Origin: Helicobacter labetoulli
GTDB lineage: Bacteria > Campylobacterota > Campylobacteria > Campylobacterales > Helicobacteraceae
Reading direction: 5' to 3'
Assembly: GCF_003670275.1 (NCBI RefSeq)
Contig: NZ_QXJF01000013.1
Location: 1-64,000 of the forward strand
Length of the DNA stretch: 64,000 nucleotides
A program made the translations under genes and the position numbers. Shown here piece after piece: positions 18,718-28,552 of this stretch. Position 1 is the first letter of the stretch; every line of letters begins with the position of its first letter. The notes under the pieces are model-generated. The model was not told where the DNA came from and did not search any database. It saw nothing but the letters and a program-made list of their open reading frames with translations.

Positions 18718-19200
18718 ATGCTTTCAATACGACACATTAAGTCTATTTCAAAAGTGCAGATTCTTACTTTTACATTGCTTTTTTGCCTAAGCCTTGGGTT
18801 GGATCAATGGGTAAAATATATTATGTTAAATGGTTTTGCGTGGGATAGTGAGGCGTTAAGCATTGGTGGTAGGGCGTTGGTATATAACACAGGCGTGGCT
18901 TTTTCTATGTTTAGCTTTTTGACTGAATCTTTAAAATACATTCAGATTCTATTTTTGCTTACTTTGCTACTTTTTGCTCTAATGAGTGATTTTTTTCTTA
19001 AACATTATATTCCACTTGGGATTTTGCTAGGTTCAGGGCTATCAAATATTCTTGATCGCTTTATGTATGGGGGCGTGGTGGATTATGTGTATTGGCATTA
19101 TTGGTTTGATTTTGCGATTTTTAATCTTGCTGATGTATTGATTGATGTGGCTGTTGTGATGATCATTTGGCAAATGCTAAGAGAACGAAAAAAACATTAA
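18718..19200 (+). CDS. lspA: Lipoprotein signal peptidase (signal peptidase II)
   Basis: LspA cleaves the signal peptide of diacylglyceryl-modified prolipoproteins in the inner membrane. It has 160 residues and four membrane segments. The catalytic aspartates are Asp113 in SNILDRFMYGGVVDY and Asp139 in IFNLADV, and the YNTGVAFSMF motif is present. It has at least four lipoprotein clients in this window (TRAP binding protein, NlpC/P60, MltC-like, OmpA-like). Confidence 0.96.
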   Translation: MLSIRHIKSISKVQILTFTLLFCLSLGLDQWVKYIMLNGFAWDSEALSIGGRALVYNTGVAFSMFSFLTESLKYIQILFLLTLLLFALMSDFFLKHYIPLGILLGSGLSNILDRFMYGGVVDYVYWHYWFDFAIFNLADVLIDVAVVMIIWQMLRERKKH

Positions 19201-19239
19201 AGCTTGAGAATGATTAGAATCTAAAGGTCTAAAGATGTA

Positions 19240-19315
19240 TGGTGATCACGACTGGACTTGAACCAGCGACCACTACCATGTCAAGGTAGTGCTCTACCAA
19301 CTGAGCTACGCGATC
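19240..19315 (-). tRNA. tRNA-Val (GAC)
   Basis: On the minus strand the 76-base sequence folds into a full cloverleaf: GATCGCG pairs with CGTGATC in the acceptor stem, AGCTCAGTTGGTAGAGC forms the D arm, CTACC-TTGACAT-GGTAG the anticodon arm with GAC, and GGTTCAAGTCC the T arm. CCA is encoded. Confidence 0.96.
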
Positions 19316-19326
19316 TTTTGAAAAAG

Positions 19327-19332
19327 ATTATA
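19327..19332 (-). promoter_or_regulatory. -10 element of tRNA-Val
   Basis: TATAAT on the minus strand, 11 bases before the mature tRNA 5' end; no good -35 is visible. Confidence 0.5.
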
Positions 19333-19493
19333 GAGAAATGGAGTTTGAAAGTGCGGATTGTATCTCAAAATTATTTAAAATTTATTAAAGATTTTTGCAA
19401 AACGCCTTAAATTTGACTTATTTTAATGCTTTTTTCATCTCTTTTAGCGTAGAATCGGCATTTTTTATCACAATGGAATATCAAAGGAATCTA

Positions 19494-20963
19494 ATGTCTC
19501 TTCTCACAAATGCAGTGGTGTTATCTGTGCTTGTTATGGCGGTGTTGTGCGTTTTGCGATTAAATGTTTTGCTATCTATTATTATAGCCGCACTTGTGGC
19601 TGGGTGGCTATCCCCATTGCCTTTGGAATCTTTTGCAGGGGAGGCTTCACAAACTTCGCTTTGGCAATATTTTCTGCTTAAAACTACTGCAACGGGTGAG
19701 ATTTTCATCAAAGGTATGGCAAGTAATCTCAATATCGCATTAAGCTATATCTTGCTAGGTGGCATTGCGGTGGCGATTTCTCGCACACATTTAATGACTT
19801 TTTTGTTATCTGCCATTGCAAATGTGATAAGTAATAGAAAATTTATTTTTATCCTTAGCATTGCCCTTATTGCGTGTTTTTCGCAGAATCTTGTGCCTAT
19901 CCATATTGCTTTTATCCCGATTTTAATCCCCCCACTTCTCAGCCTTATGAATCGCTTAAAAATTGATAGACGCGCTGTCGCTTGTGCGCTTACTTTTGGG
20001 TTACAAGCCCCTTATGTAACGCTTGGTGTGGGCTTTGGGCTGATTTTTCACACGACTATTAGTGAGCAGATGAAGGCAAATGGTATGCCTGTAAGTCTTA
20101 GCGAGATTGGCTCTGTTATGTGGATTGGCGGGGCGGCTATGCTGCTTGGCCTACTTTTTGCGGTGTTTGTACTGTATGCAAAACCGCGTGAATACGCACA
20201 AAAAGAGGAATGCTCTATAGGTGATGCGAGTATGGGTTGGCGTGAATATGCGACACTCTTAGGTATTATTGTGCTTTTTGTCGTGCAGCTTGTTACGCAT
20301 TCTCTAGCGCTTGGGGCATTTGCTGGGCTTATGTGTATGATTGTGTTGCGTGGGGTAAAGTGGAATGAGATAGATTCTATTATGGAAGGTGGGCTAAAAA
20401 TGATGGCATTTATTGCCTTTGTTATGCTTGTGGCGGCTGGATATGGGGAGGTGTTGCGTGCAAGTGGAGAGGTGCAAAATCTCGTGCAACTGGTAGCAGA
20501 CTTTACTCACCAAAGTGCAAATACGGGGAATGCCTTAGGAAGTGTGGCAAATATTGAAGGCACTATAAATGCTATCGCTTCAAATGGGCTAGATTCTAAT
20601 GCAGTTATGGCAAGTCAATCTCTATGGGCGAAGTTTATAGGGGCGAGTTTAATGCTACTTGTGGGGCTTTTAATCACTATAGGCATTGGCACAAGCTTTG
20701 GGACTATACCTATTATTGCAGCCATTTATGTGCCTTTTGGAATCTCACTTGGCTTTAGTGTCCCTGCGATAATTTTACTTATTGGCATAGCTGGGGCGTT
20801 GGGCGATGCGGGAAGTCCTGCGAGTGATAGCACTTTGGGTCCTACTTCTGGGCTCAATATGGACGGACAGCACAATCACATTTATGATACTTGTATTCCT
20901 ACATTTTTTGTATATAATATCCCGCTTTTAGTCGCCGGCACTCTTGGAGCGATGATGCTTTAG
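19494..20963 (+). CDS. Na+/H+ antiporter family membrane protein
   Basis: The protein is 489 residues from ATG 19494, after AAAGGAA; ATG 19473 is an alternative. It has about twelve hydrophobic segments. Two related halves with conserved small-residue motifs (SQNLVPIHIAFIPILIPPLL, LGDAGSPASDSTLGPTSGLN) fit the NhaC-like or YuiF-type antiporter family of the ion transporter superfamily. The late DAGSPASDST motif is a strong family marker. Substrate could be Na+/H+ or a coupled solute such as an amino acid. It stands alone between tRNA-Val and the phase-variable methyltransferase. Confidence 0.8.
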   Translation: MSLLTNAVVLSVLVMAVLCVLRLNVLLSIIIAALVAGWLSPLPLESFAGEASQTSLWQYFLLKTTATGEIFIKGMASNLNIALSYILLGGIAVAISRTHLMTFLLSAIANVISNRKFIFILSIALIACFSQNLVPIHIAFIPILIPPLLSLMNRLKIDRRAVACALTFGLQAPYVTLGVGFGLIFHTTISEQMKANGMPVSLSEIGSVMWIGGAAMLLGLLFAVFVLYAKPREYAQKEECSIGDASMGWREYATLLGIIVLFVVQLVTHSLALGAFAGLMCMIVLRGVKWNEIDSIMEGGLKMMAFIAFVMLVAAGYGEVLRASGEVQNLVQLVADFTHQSANTGNALGSVANIEGTINAIASNGLDSNAVMASQSLWAKFIGASLMLLVGLLITIGIGTSFGTIPIIAAIYVPFGISLGFSVPAIILLIGIAGALGDAGSPASDSTLGPTSGLNMDGQHNHIYDTCIPTFFVYNIPLLVAGTLGAMML

Positions 20964-21003
20964 GGATTAAATCCTAAACAAATTTAGAATAAAGGAGTAA
21001 AAA

Positions 21004-22015
21004 ATGCAAATAAAAGAATCTGTCATTATAAATGGTATTACATATTTTGCCCCCCCCCTATAAATCTACGCTAAAAAGCCAAACTTCTCAATTTACACAG
21101 CAAACTTTAGAATCTAATGCGAACTTTCACTTCCCAAGTGAAGGTATGGATATGTTATATCTAGCTGAAAACAAGCATTTTTGGCATATTGCAAGGCGAG
21201 AGTTTATCTACCAAGAGATAAGCCGTATTCTTACTTCTTTATATCCGCAAGATAGTGGCAAAAACGCAAAGATTCTAGATGTAGGGGCTGGCACAGGAAG
21301 CGTTACGAGACATTTCTTATCGCAAGGTTTTAATAATATTGCATTAGGCGAAATCCACCCGCAAGGCTTAGAATATGCTAAAACCTATGGCATAAAGGAT
21401 TTGTATTGTATGGATTTACTTGATGTGCCTTTTGCAAATGAGTTTGATTGTATTTTTGCCTTTGATGTGCTAGAGCATATTGATGATGACGCCCTAGCTT
21501 TAAAAAATATGAAAAATATGCTAAAAAATAATACAAAAAGTCTTTTGGCTCTAAGTGTCCCCGCACATAAATGGCTATGGAATGCCCACGATGTAAGCGT
21601 GCATCACAAGCGGCGATATACTAAAAATGAGCTTGTCGATCTTATGAAACAAAGCGGCTTTGAGGTTGTATGTGCGAAGTATTTTTTCATTGCCATTACA
21701 CCATTGCTATGGGTTAGGGCATTATTGCATCACGCACCTTATCCAAAAGCTAAACAAGATTCTTGCTTTATAGAATCTAAAACAACTCGGCACACAAACA
21801 CCTTGGCAAACACCCTTGCCTCGCAAAGCAGTGCAAAAGATTCTCATACAGAAACCAGCAAGGAAGAATTACGCGATATTCCACCGCCATCACTTATCAA
21901 TAATGCATTGCTAGGACTTTGTCGGTTAGAAAACAAGATTCAACATTGCTTCCCGCAGAAGTTTAACGCACCATTTGGTGGCTCACTGCTTGTGGTGGGA
22001 AAAAATAATAATTAG
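21004..22015 (+). CDS. SAM-dependent methyltransferase with C9 tract, out of frame with its best start
   Basis: ATG 21004 has a good AAAGGAG site and encodes MQIKESVIINGITYFAPPL before a stop just after a C9 tract (21050-21058). With C8 it would enter the long frame that runs to 22015 (YKSTLKSQTSQ...). That frame encodes a class I methyltransferase: motif I ILDVGAGTGSVTRHF, CIFAFDVLEHIDDDA (motif II/IV region) and SVPAHKWLWNAHDVSVHHKRRY, a block typical of type-11/12 methyltransferases. An ATG at 21032 is in the long frame but lacks a ribosome binding site, so the gene is OFF or weakly expressed. The substrate is unknown; relatives often sit in surface glycan clusters. Confidence 0.8.
21050..21058 (+). 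repeat. Poly-C tract (C9), methyltransferase switch
   Basis: Nine C bases 46 bases into the gene counted from ATG 21004. Eight would join the well-initiated start to the long frame. Confidence 0.85.
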
Positions 22016-22037
22016 CTATTAATTCAAAAAATATCGC

Positions 22038-22064
22038 TAGAATCTTAGCTTATTTGAGATTCTA
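22038..22064. repeat. Inverted TAGAATCT / AGATTCTA pair before asd
   Basis: TAGAATCT at 22038-22045 and AGATTCTA at 22057-22064 form an 8-bp stem with an 11-base loop directly upstream of the asd ribosome binding site. It may end the previous transcript or shape the asd leader. Confidence 0.5.
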
Positions 22065-22079
22065 AACAAAGGGGTGGAT

Positions 22080-23108
22080 TTGAAAAAATATGTTGTTGGC
22101 GTTGTAGGTGCGAGTGGTGCGGTAGGTGAAGAGATATTTCGCGTTTTAGAGGAGAGAAAATTCTCTGTGAGTAGAATCGTGCCTTTGGCAAGTGAAAGAA
22201 GCGTGGGTAAAGAAGTGGAGTTTATGTCGCAAAATCATAAGATTCTACAAACCACACACGATGTCTTTGCTAAAGAAGGTGTAGAGATAGCCTTTTTTTC
22301 CGCTGGTGGGAGTGTGAGTGCGGAGTTTGCACCGAGTGCGGCAAAGGCTGGTGCGGTAGTGATTGATAACACAAGTCATTTTCGTATGGACAAGGACATT
22401 CCCCTTGTTGTTCCTGAAGTCAATCCTCAAGATATAGCACAATGGAGGCAAAAAGGGATTATCGCTAACCCAAATTGCTCAACGATTCAAATGGTGCAAG
22501 TGCTATCCCCTCTGCATAAAGTGTTTGGGATTAAACGCGTTGATGTTAGCACCTATCAAGCAGCAAGCGGGGCTGGTAAGCGTGGAATGGAGGAGCTTGT
22601 AATGCAAATGCAAGCTTTTTTTGCTTTTAAGCTTGATGAGGCAGAATCCGCTGTGTTTCCTCACCGCTTGGCACTCAATGTTATCCCGCATATTGATAGT
22701 TTTATGTCAAATGACTATACAAAAGAAGAGATGAAAATGATTAATGAAACAAACAAGATTATGCACTCAAACTTTGCTATAAGTGCGACTTGTGTGCGTG
22801 TGCCTGTCTTGCGTAGTCATAGCGAATCTATCAGTATTCATTTTGAAAATCCTATAAGCGCTAAAGAAGCAAAAGAGATTCTCTCTCACGCACCTAGTGT
22901 CGTGCTATGTGATGAGCCACAAGAAAAGCTTTATCCTATGCCAACTCTTGCCACGGAGACAGACCAAACTTATGTAGGGCGTGTGCGTGAGGATAACTTT
23001 GATAAGCATATTTTACATTTATGGTGTGTAGCAGATCAGATTCGTGTAGGTGCAGCAACAAATGCGGTGAGAATTGCACAAAAATGGATTGAAATGCAAA
23101 ATGCTTGA
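22080..23108 (+). CDS. asd: Aspartate-semialdehyde dehydrogenase
   Basis: Asd reduces aspartyl phosphate to aspartate semialdehyde, leading to lysine, diaminopimelate, threonine and methionine. VGVVGASGAVGEEIFR is the NADP-binding loop, ANPNCSTIQMVQVLSPL carries the catalytic Cys, and SGAGKRGMEEL and RVPVLRSHSESISIHFE follow. The TTG at 22080 gives the family-like start MKKYVVGVVG with good spacing to AAAGGGG; GTG 22074 is too close. The product is about 342 residues. Confidence 0.95.
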   Translation: MKKYVVGVVGASGAVGEEIFRVLEERKFSVSRIVPLASERSVGKEVEFMSQNHKILQTTHDVFAKEGVEIAFFSAGGSVSAEFAPSAAKAGAVVIDNTSHFRMDKDIPLVVPEVNPQDIAQWRQKGIIANPNCSTIQMVQVLSPLHKVFGIKRVDVSTYQAASGAGKRGMEELVMQMQAFFAFKLDEAESAVFPHRLALNVIPHIDSFMSNDYTKEEMKMINETNKIMHSNFAISATCVRVPVLRSHSESISIHFENPISAKEAKEILSHAPSVVLCDEPQEKLYPMPTLATETDQTYVGRVREDNFDKHILHLWCVADQIRVGAATNAVRIAQKWIEMQNA

Positions 23109-23149
23109 GTTTTACCATTTTAGCAAAAAGTGGGATTTGTTACATAAAA

Positions 23150-23177
23150 TAGATTCTATTATATAAAGCAGAATCTA
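23150..23177. repeat. Inverted TAGATTCT / AGAATCTA pair before hemE
   Basis: TAGATTCT (23150-23157) and AGAATCTA (23170-23177) form an 8-bp inverted repeat with a 12-base spacer, 22 bases before the hemE start. Confidence 0.5.
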
Positions 23178-23199
23178 ACCAAGAAAGCAGGAGAAAAAG

Positions 23200-24219
23200 A
23201 TGATTTTTGTTGATGCGTGTTTTAGGAAGCAAACGCCATATACGCCTATTTGGCTTATGCGACAAGCAGGGCGGTATCTAAGCGAATATAGGGCAACAAG
23301 GGCTAAGGCTGGTGGATTTTTGGATTTATGCAAAAATGTGAATCTTGCCACGGAAGTAACCTTGCAACCGGTGGAGATTCTAGATGTTGATGCGGCAATA
23401 CTCTTTAGCGATATTTTAGTTGTGCCGCTGGAGATGGGGCTGCCGCTAGAGTTTTTGAGCGGTGAGGGTCCGCATTTTAACCGCACAATTGCCACGCTAG
23501 AAGATGTAAAAGCTCTAGGTAGTGCTGCTGACAAGCTAGGATATGTGTATGATGCGGTGAGTTCTATCCGCTCTAAACTTCCCAAAGATAAGGCACTCAT
23601 TGGCTTTTGCGGCTCACCTTGGACATTAGCAACCTATATGATAGAAGGGCAGGGGAGTAAAACCTATGCCAAAAGTAAAGCAATGCTGTATAAGCAACCA
23701 CAGATTCTAAGAGCGTTATTAGAGCGTTTGAGCGATGAACTCAAGGCATATTTGGAAGGGCAGATTCAAGCTGGGGCTAATGCGGTGCAGATTTTTGATA
23801 GCTGGGCTGGGGCATTGGAGCAGGAGGCGTATTTGGAGTTTAGCTGGAAGTATATGAAAGAGATTGCAAAATATATCAAGGGCAAATATCCGCATATCCC
23901 GGTTATGCTTTTTCCTAAGGGTATTGGTGCGTATTTGGATAAGATTACAGGAGAATTTGATGTCTTTGGCGTGGATTGGGGAACGCCGATGGGACTAGCA
24001 AAAGAGAAACTTGGTAGGCAATATGTTTTACAAGGGAATCTTGAGCCTTCGCGTTTGTATGATGCAAATTCTATGGAAAAAGGGGTAAGGGAGATTATAG
24101 ATATTATGGGTAAGGAACCCGGACATATTTTCAACCTAGGACACGGAATGCTACCGGATTTACCAAGAGAAAATGCCATAGCATTAGTAAAAATGGTGCG
24201 TGAAAACACAAGGCGGTAA
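23200..24219 (+). CDS. hemE: Uroporphyrinogen decarboxylase
   Basis: HemE decarboxylates uroporphyrinogen III to coproporphyrinogen III in haem synthesis. The substrate-binding start [16 protein letters not shown], the catalytic region [30 protein letters not shown] and the C-terminal [16 protein letters not shown] are all present. It has 339 residues, a normal length. ATG 23200 follows GCAGGAG. It appears to be monocistronic, converging on the CorC-type gene. Confidence 0.97.
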   Translation: MIFVDACFRKQTPYTPIWLMRQAGRYLSEYRATRAKAGGFLDLCKNVNLATEVTLQPVEILDVDAAILFSDILVVPLEMGLPLEFLSGEGPHFNRTIATLEDVKALGSAADKLGYVYDAVSSIRSKLPKDKALIGFCGSPWTLATYMIEGQGSKTYAKSKAMLYKQPQILRALLERLSDELKAYLEGQIQAGANAVQIFDSWAGALEQEAYLEFSWKYMKEIAKYIKGKYPHIPVMLFPKGIGAYLDKITGEFDVFGVDWGTPMGLAKEKLGRQYVLQGNLEPSRLYDANSMEKGVREIIDIMGKEPGHIFNLGHGMLPDLPRENAIALVKMVRENTRR

Positions 24220-24237
24220 GATTTTTCAGGTTATAAC

Positions 24238-25593
24238 TTAGTCAAAAAAGCAAGATTCTTTAGACTCTAAATGCTTTTCTTTTTCTGCTTGAGATAAAGT
24301 GGTGGCTCTAAGTTTTTTAATTCTCGCCCCATCCATTTCAAGCACTTCAAATTCAAAATATTCATCGCAAATCTTATCTTTTATCACCGGAAGTCGTCCA
24401 AGTAAGCCAAAAACATAGCCACCGATTGTAATATGATCGTTTGTATTGCTAAAAGTAATATGGAGCATTTCTTCAATGCTTTCCAAATCAAGTTTGCCAT
24501 CAAACTCATATGTCTTTTCATCAATTTGCCGCATATCCTCTATTTTGAGATCGTGCTCATCAGAAATATCGCCAATAATCTCTTCAATAATATCTTCCAT
24601 TGTTAAAAGTCCAGATGTCCCACCATATTCATCAACTACAAGGGCAGTGTGAATCTGCTGACGATTCATTGTGGTGAGAATCTCTGAAATATGAGCTGTT
24701 TCAGGCACGATAATCATATTTCTTACAAGCTTTGAGAGATTAGCTTCGCCGTTTTTGATAGTATTTTCAAATAAATCACGAATATGAATCATACCTAAAA
24801 TATTATCCTTAGAATCTTGATAATAAGGGTAGCGTGTGTGATTGGTCTTTAGCACGATGGCAATATTATTTTCATAGCTCTCCTGTGCATCAAGGCAAAT
24901 CATATCTTTTCGCGGTGTCATAATCTCCTTGGCAAGGGTATCCGAAAAATCCACAGCATTTTTGATAATCTCACCCTCAATTGAATCTATATACCCCTCT
25001 TTTAAACTTTCACCTACAATAATCTTTAGCTCCTCATCAGAATGTGCTACTTCTCCCTCTCTAGCGGGTTTAATTCCCATAAATTTAAGAAAAAATGCGG
25101 CGAGCAAATCAAAAAGTCTAATAAGTGGAGAAAAGACTATCCCAAAAAGATAAAGAGGTTTAGCGATAAGTAATACAACAGATTCAGTCTTAGCGATTGC
25201 TATAGATTTAGGCACAAGCTCCCCTAGCACAACATGCAAAAGTGTAACAAATATAAAGGCGACGACTGACGCAATAGAATGCACTAAAATAGGTGAAGAT
25301 TCCATAAGAAAATAAAATGGGATTGAAATAAGCTTAACAAAAGCATTTTCACTAATCCACCCCAAAGCAAGAGAAGCAAAGGTTATCCCAAGCTGTGTAG
25401 CACTAAGGTAACTATCAAGCGAATTAGTTATTTTGAGGGCAAGAGAGGCGTTTTTAACTTCATTTTTAGCTAACTCTTCAAGCTTAGATTTTCGTATTTT
25501 AACAATCGCAAACTCCGAAACCACAAAAAAGGCATTGAGAAAAACTAGCAACAATGCCAACAAAAGCATCAAAACCGACGAATACGGGTCCAA
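24238..25593 (-). CDS. CNNM/CorC-type membrane protein (hemolysin family)
   Basis: The protein is 451 residues. An N-terminal CNNM (DUF21) membrane domain with about four helices (residues 1-190) includes FFVVSEFAIVKIRKSKLEEL and ATQLGITFASLALGWISENA. Two CBS repeats follow (KEIMTPRKDMICL, GMIHIRDLF, ALVVDEYGGTSGLLTMEDIIEEIIGDISDEHD), and then a C-terminal CorC_HlyC domain. Family members are linked to Mg2+ and Co2+ efflux; the old hemolysin name is not supported functionally. TTG at 25593 after AAGGAG is the start. Confidence 0.92.
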   Translation of the reverse strand: MDPYSSVLMLLLALLLVFLNAFFVVSEFAIVKIRKSKLEELAKNEVKNASLALKITNSLDSYLSATQLGITFASLALGWISENAFVKLISIPFYFLMESSPILVHSIASVVAFIFVTLLHVVLGELVPKSIAIAKTESVVLLIAKPLYLFGIVFSPLIRLFDLLAAFFLKFMGIKPAREGEVAHSDEELKIIVGESLKEGYIDSIEGEIIKNAVDFSDTLAKEIMTPRKDMICLDAQESYENNIAIVLKTNHTRYPYYQDSKDNILGMIHIRDLFENTIKNGEANLSKLVRNMIIVPETAHISEILTTMNRQQIHTALVVDEYGGTSGLLTMEDIIEEIIGDISDEHDLKIEDMRQIDEKTYEFDGKLDLESIEEMLHITFSNTNDHITIGGYVFGLLGRLPVIKDKICDEYFEFEVLEMDGARIKKLRATTLSQAEKEKHLESKESCFFD

Positions 25594-25663
25594 AGATTCT
25601 CCTTAAATAAGAAAAGATAGACTTGAATTGTAGTCAATCTAATCTTTTAAAACTTTTAAAGTG

Positions 25664-27253
25664 TTAAATATCAAAGCCAACGCTAATAATAATAAAGTAA
25701 GTAAGCCCACCAAGCAAGGCTGAAACAGGCACTGTGATAAGCCAAGAAGCAATAATTTTATTTATCGCACTGCGTTTGACAAGCTCTTGCTTATAAGCTT
25801 TTTTGAGTGATTTACGCTCTTTTCTATCAAGTTTTGGTGTACCTTTAAGCTTATCGTTATTTTTTAAAGATTCAAGCATAAGTCCCTTTTTCTTAATACT
25901 TGCCTTATTGAAACGATCCAAAAATGCTTCCACTTCTTGTGCGTCTTTACCCTTATGGGCTTCAATGATGGTTTGCTGCATCTCATAATAGCGTTTTTTG
26001 AGATATTCTCTTAAGAATCCAACGCCAAAAATAGCTCCAAGTGCAATATGAGTTGAGCTTACAGGCAAACCAAGTTGTGAGGCAAGAAGCACGGTGAGAG
26101 CTGCACTCATCGCAATGCAAAAGGCTCTCATTTTATCAAGTTCTGTGATTTCACTGCCAACGGTGCGGATAAGTCTAGGACCATACAAGGCTAATCCTAG
26201 CGAAATACCTAGCCCACCGATCACCATAATCCATAGAGGCACACCCGCTTTGCTTGAGGGTAGAGATTCTCTAAGGCTGTTTAATGTCTCGTTGATTGCT
26301 GCAAGTGGTCCAATAGCGTTGGCAACATCGTTTGCTCCGTGAGCAAAGCTTAAAAGTGCTGCTGCAAAAACAAGTGGAATGGTAAAAAGAGAGTTAATAT
26401 CTTCTTTTGTGTTAAGTAGTGTTTCTGCTTTTTTGGCAATTATGGGACGCACGATAAGATACACAGCAATGGCAATAAGGAGGCTAATACCAACTGACAC
26501 GCCAAAATCAAGCTTTGGAAGGACTTTTTTAAGCCCCTTTAAAATGAGATAAAGACTAAAAGCCCAAGTCATAACAAATATAAGGATAGGCACCACTTTT
26601 TTTGCTGCTTGTCGCTTATCTTCTTTGTAAGTAATACTTTTTTTGATGATAAGAAGAAATATAACTGCGATAAACCCACCAAGCACAGGTGAGATAATCC
26701 AGCTTGAAGCAATACGCAAAAGCTCTATCCAATTTACTACTCCAAATCCCCCAGCGACTATTCCAGCTCCCAAGATTCCGCCAACAAGTGAGTGTGTTGT
26801 AGAAACAGGCGCACCAATGGCTGTTGCTAGATGTAGCCAAACTGCACCAGAGGCAAGAGCGGCAAGCATTAAAGCTACAAAAACGCGAGGTTCAGCAAGA
26901 TGAGTAGAATCTATAATGCCAGATTTGATAGTCTCTACCACTTCTCCACCGGCGATTATTGCTCCCATTGCCTCACAAATAGCTGCGATGATAATTGCTC
27001 CAACAAGTGTAATAGCGTGAGAGCCAACAGCAGGACCCACATTATTGGCGACATCATTTGCACCAATATTCATTGCCATATAGCCACCAATAATTGTGGC
27101 AAAGACAAGCAATAATATATTGTGTCCAGTGTGAGCAAAAACTGCCACAAGTGAAATGACAAGGAAAAAGATAAGCACAATAAAAAGTTTTACACCATCT
27201 TTTTGATTAAAACTTTGCGCCTTTTCAATTTGCTTAATGTCTTTAAACTCCAT
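25664..27253 (-). CDS. pit: Inorganic phosphate transporter, PiT family
   Basis: The protein has 529 residues and about eleven hydrophobic segments. The duplicated PiT signature is seen twice: NIGANDVANNVGPAVGS in the N-terminal half and FAHGANDVANAIGPLAA in the C-terminal half, with PVSTTHSLVGG and PVSSTHIALGA. A charged loop of about 80 residues lies near the C-terminus. It would take up phosphate (or metal-phosphate) with protons or sodium. ATG 27253 follows AAGGAGGGTG, a strong site. The TRAP operon lies just upstream on the same strand with 14 bases between. Confidence 0.94.
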   Translation of the reverse strand: MEFKDIKQIEKAQSFNQKDGVKLFIVLIFFLVISLVAVFAHTGHNILLLVFATIIGGYMAMNIGANDVANNVGPAVGSHAITLVGAIIIAAICEAMGAIIAGGEVVETIKSGIIDSTHLAEPRVFVALMLAALASGAVWLHLATAIGAPVSTTHSLVGGILGAGIVAGGFGVVNWIELLRIASSWIISPVLGGFIAVIFLLIIKKSITYKEDKRQAAKKVVPILIFVMTWAFSLYLILKGLKKVLPKLDFGVSVGISLLIAIAVYLIVRPIIAKKAETLLNTKEDINSLFTIPLVFAAALLSFAHGANDVANAIGPLAAINETLNSLRESLPSSKAGVPLWIMVIGGLGISLGLALYGPRLIRTVGSEITELDKMRAFCIAMSAALTVLLASQLGLPVSSTHIALGAIFGVGFLREYLKKRYYEMQQTIIEAHKGKDAQEVEAFLDRFNKASIKKKGLMLESLKNNDKLKGTPKLDRKERKSLKKAYKQELVKRSAINKIIASWLITVPVSALLGGLTYFIIISVGFDI

Positions 27254-27267
27254 AGATTCACCCTCCT

Positions 27268-28542
27268 TTAATTGATTTGATTAGGTAGCCATAGTGAAAT
27301 ATCTGGAATATAGGTTATAAGCAATAGCCCCACAAGCATTACACATAGCCAAGGAAGCACAGAAGTTGTTACATCTTTGAGGCTTAGCCCTGTGAGTGAG
27401 CTAGCAACAAAAAGATTAAGCCCCACAGGCGGAGTAAGCATACCTAGCTCCATATTCACTACCATTACAATGCCAAAATGTATAGGGTCAATCCCAAGGG
27501 CTAGGGCAATAGGTAGAAGCAAGGGTGTCATAATCATAATAACAGAGCTAGGCTCCATAAACTGCCCCATAATAAATAACACAACATTGACAAGAATAAG
27601 GAACATCCACCAGCTCATCTCTTGTGCTACAAGGAACTCCGCGATTAAATGTGGGATTCTCTCATTTGTTAGAAAATGTGCGAAAACAACAGTAAAGCCA
27701 ATGATGAAAAATATCATTGCTGTTGTGATCGCTGCATCCAAGAATACAGCATAAAGATCTTTAAACTTAATATCCTTATAAACAAAAACAGAAATGATAA
27801 AAGCATATATAGCACTAATACCTGCAGCCTCTGTGGCAGTAAAGATTCCACCATAGATTCCACCAATGATAACAAAAATAATGAGTAATGCCCAAAATGC
27901 GTCTTTGAATTTTTTAAATCTTATCTTAAAGGATTCAGGCTTTGTGGCTTTGAATCCTAGGCGTTTTGCCCCAATATACGCATAAATCATCATCATAAGC
28001 CCAATCATCAAGCCCGGCACAACTCCCGCCATAAAAAGCTTTTCAATAGAGACTTCGGCTGTTACGCCATAGACAATCATTACAACAGAAGGCGGAATTA
28101 GAATCCCTAGGCTTCCTGCTGATGTGATTGCTCCAACAGCGTAGCTTTTTGGATAACCAGCATTTTTAATGGCTAGGAACATCACAGAGCCAACAGCTAC
28201 CACCGTTGCAGGAGAGCTACCACTAACAGCGGCAAAAATAATACAAGCCAAAATCGCACTGATAGGCAAACCTCCGGGTAGATGTCCAACAAGTGATTTA
28301 GCAAATTCTACAATCCGCGTTGCCGAACTCCCCTTACTCATAAGAGAGCCGGCTAAAATAAACATAGGAATAGCCATAAGTGCAGGCTTTAAACCATTAA
28401 ACATAATTTCGGCTGACCCGACTATATTATAAGATGTAAAGAAGAAAAGAGTACTTATAGCACTCACACCTAAAGCAATGGATACAGGAATACCCAAAAG
28501 AAGCAAACCAAATAAAACAAGTAATAAATACGCAACGCTCAT
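27268..28542 (-). CDS. dctM: TRAP transporter large membrane subunit
   Basis: The protein has 424 residues and about twelve membrane segments. It carries the DctM signature: GSSATRIVEFAKSLVGHLPGGL, FAAVSGSSPATVVAVGS, IPPSVVMIVYGVTAEVSIEKLF and MLTPPVGLNLFV. It is the ion-coupled permease half of a tripartite periplasmic-binding-protein-dependent transporter, working with the small subunit and the binding protein upstream. The substrate is not readable; C4-dicarboxylates, sialic acid or other carboxylates are the usual ones. Confidence 0.94.
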   Translation of the reverse strand: MSVAYLLLVLFGLLLLGIPVSIALGVSAISTLFFFTSYNIVGSAEIMFNGLKPALMAIPMFILAGSLMSKGSSATRIVEFAKSLVGHLPGGLPISAILACIIFAAVSGSSPATVVAVGSVMFLAIKNAGYPKSYAVGAITSAGSLGILIPPSVVMIVYGVTAEVSIEKLFMAGVVPGLMIGLMMMIYAYIGAKRLGFKATKPESFKIRFKKFKDAFWALLIIFVIIGGIYGGIFTATEAAGISAIYAFIISVFVYKDIKFKDLYAVFLDAAITTAMIFFIIGFTVVFAHFLTNERIPHLIAEFLVAQEMSWWMFLILVNVVLFIMGQFMEPSSVIMIMTPLLLPIALALGIDPIHFGIVMVVNMELGMLTPPVGLNLFVASSLTGLSLKDVTTSVLPWLCVMLVGLLLITYIPDISLWLPNQIN

Positions 28543-28552
28543 TAATGCCTCG

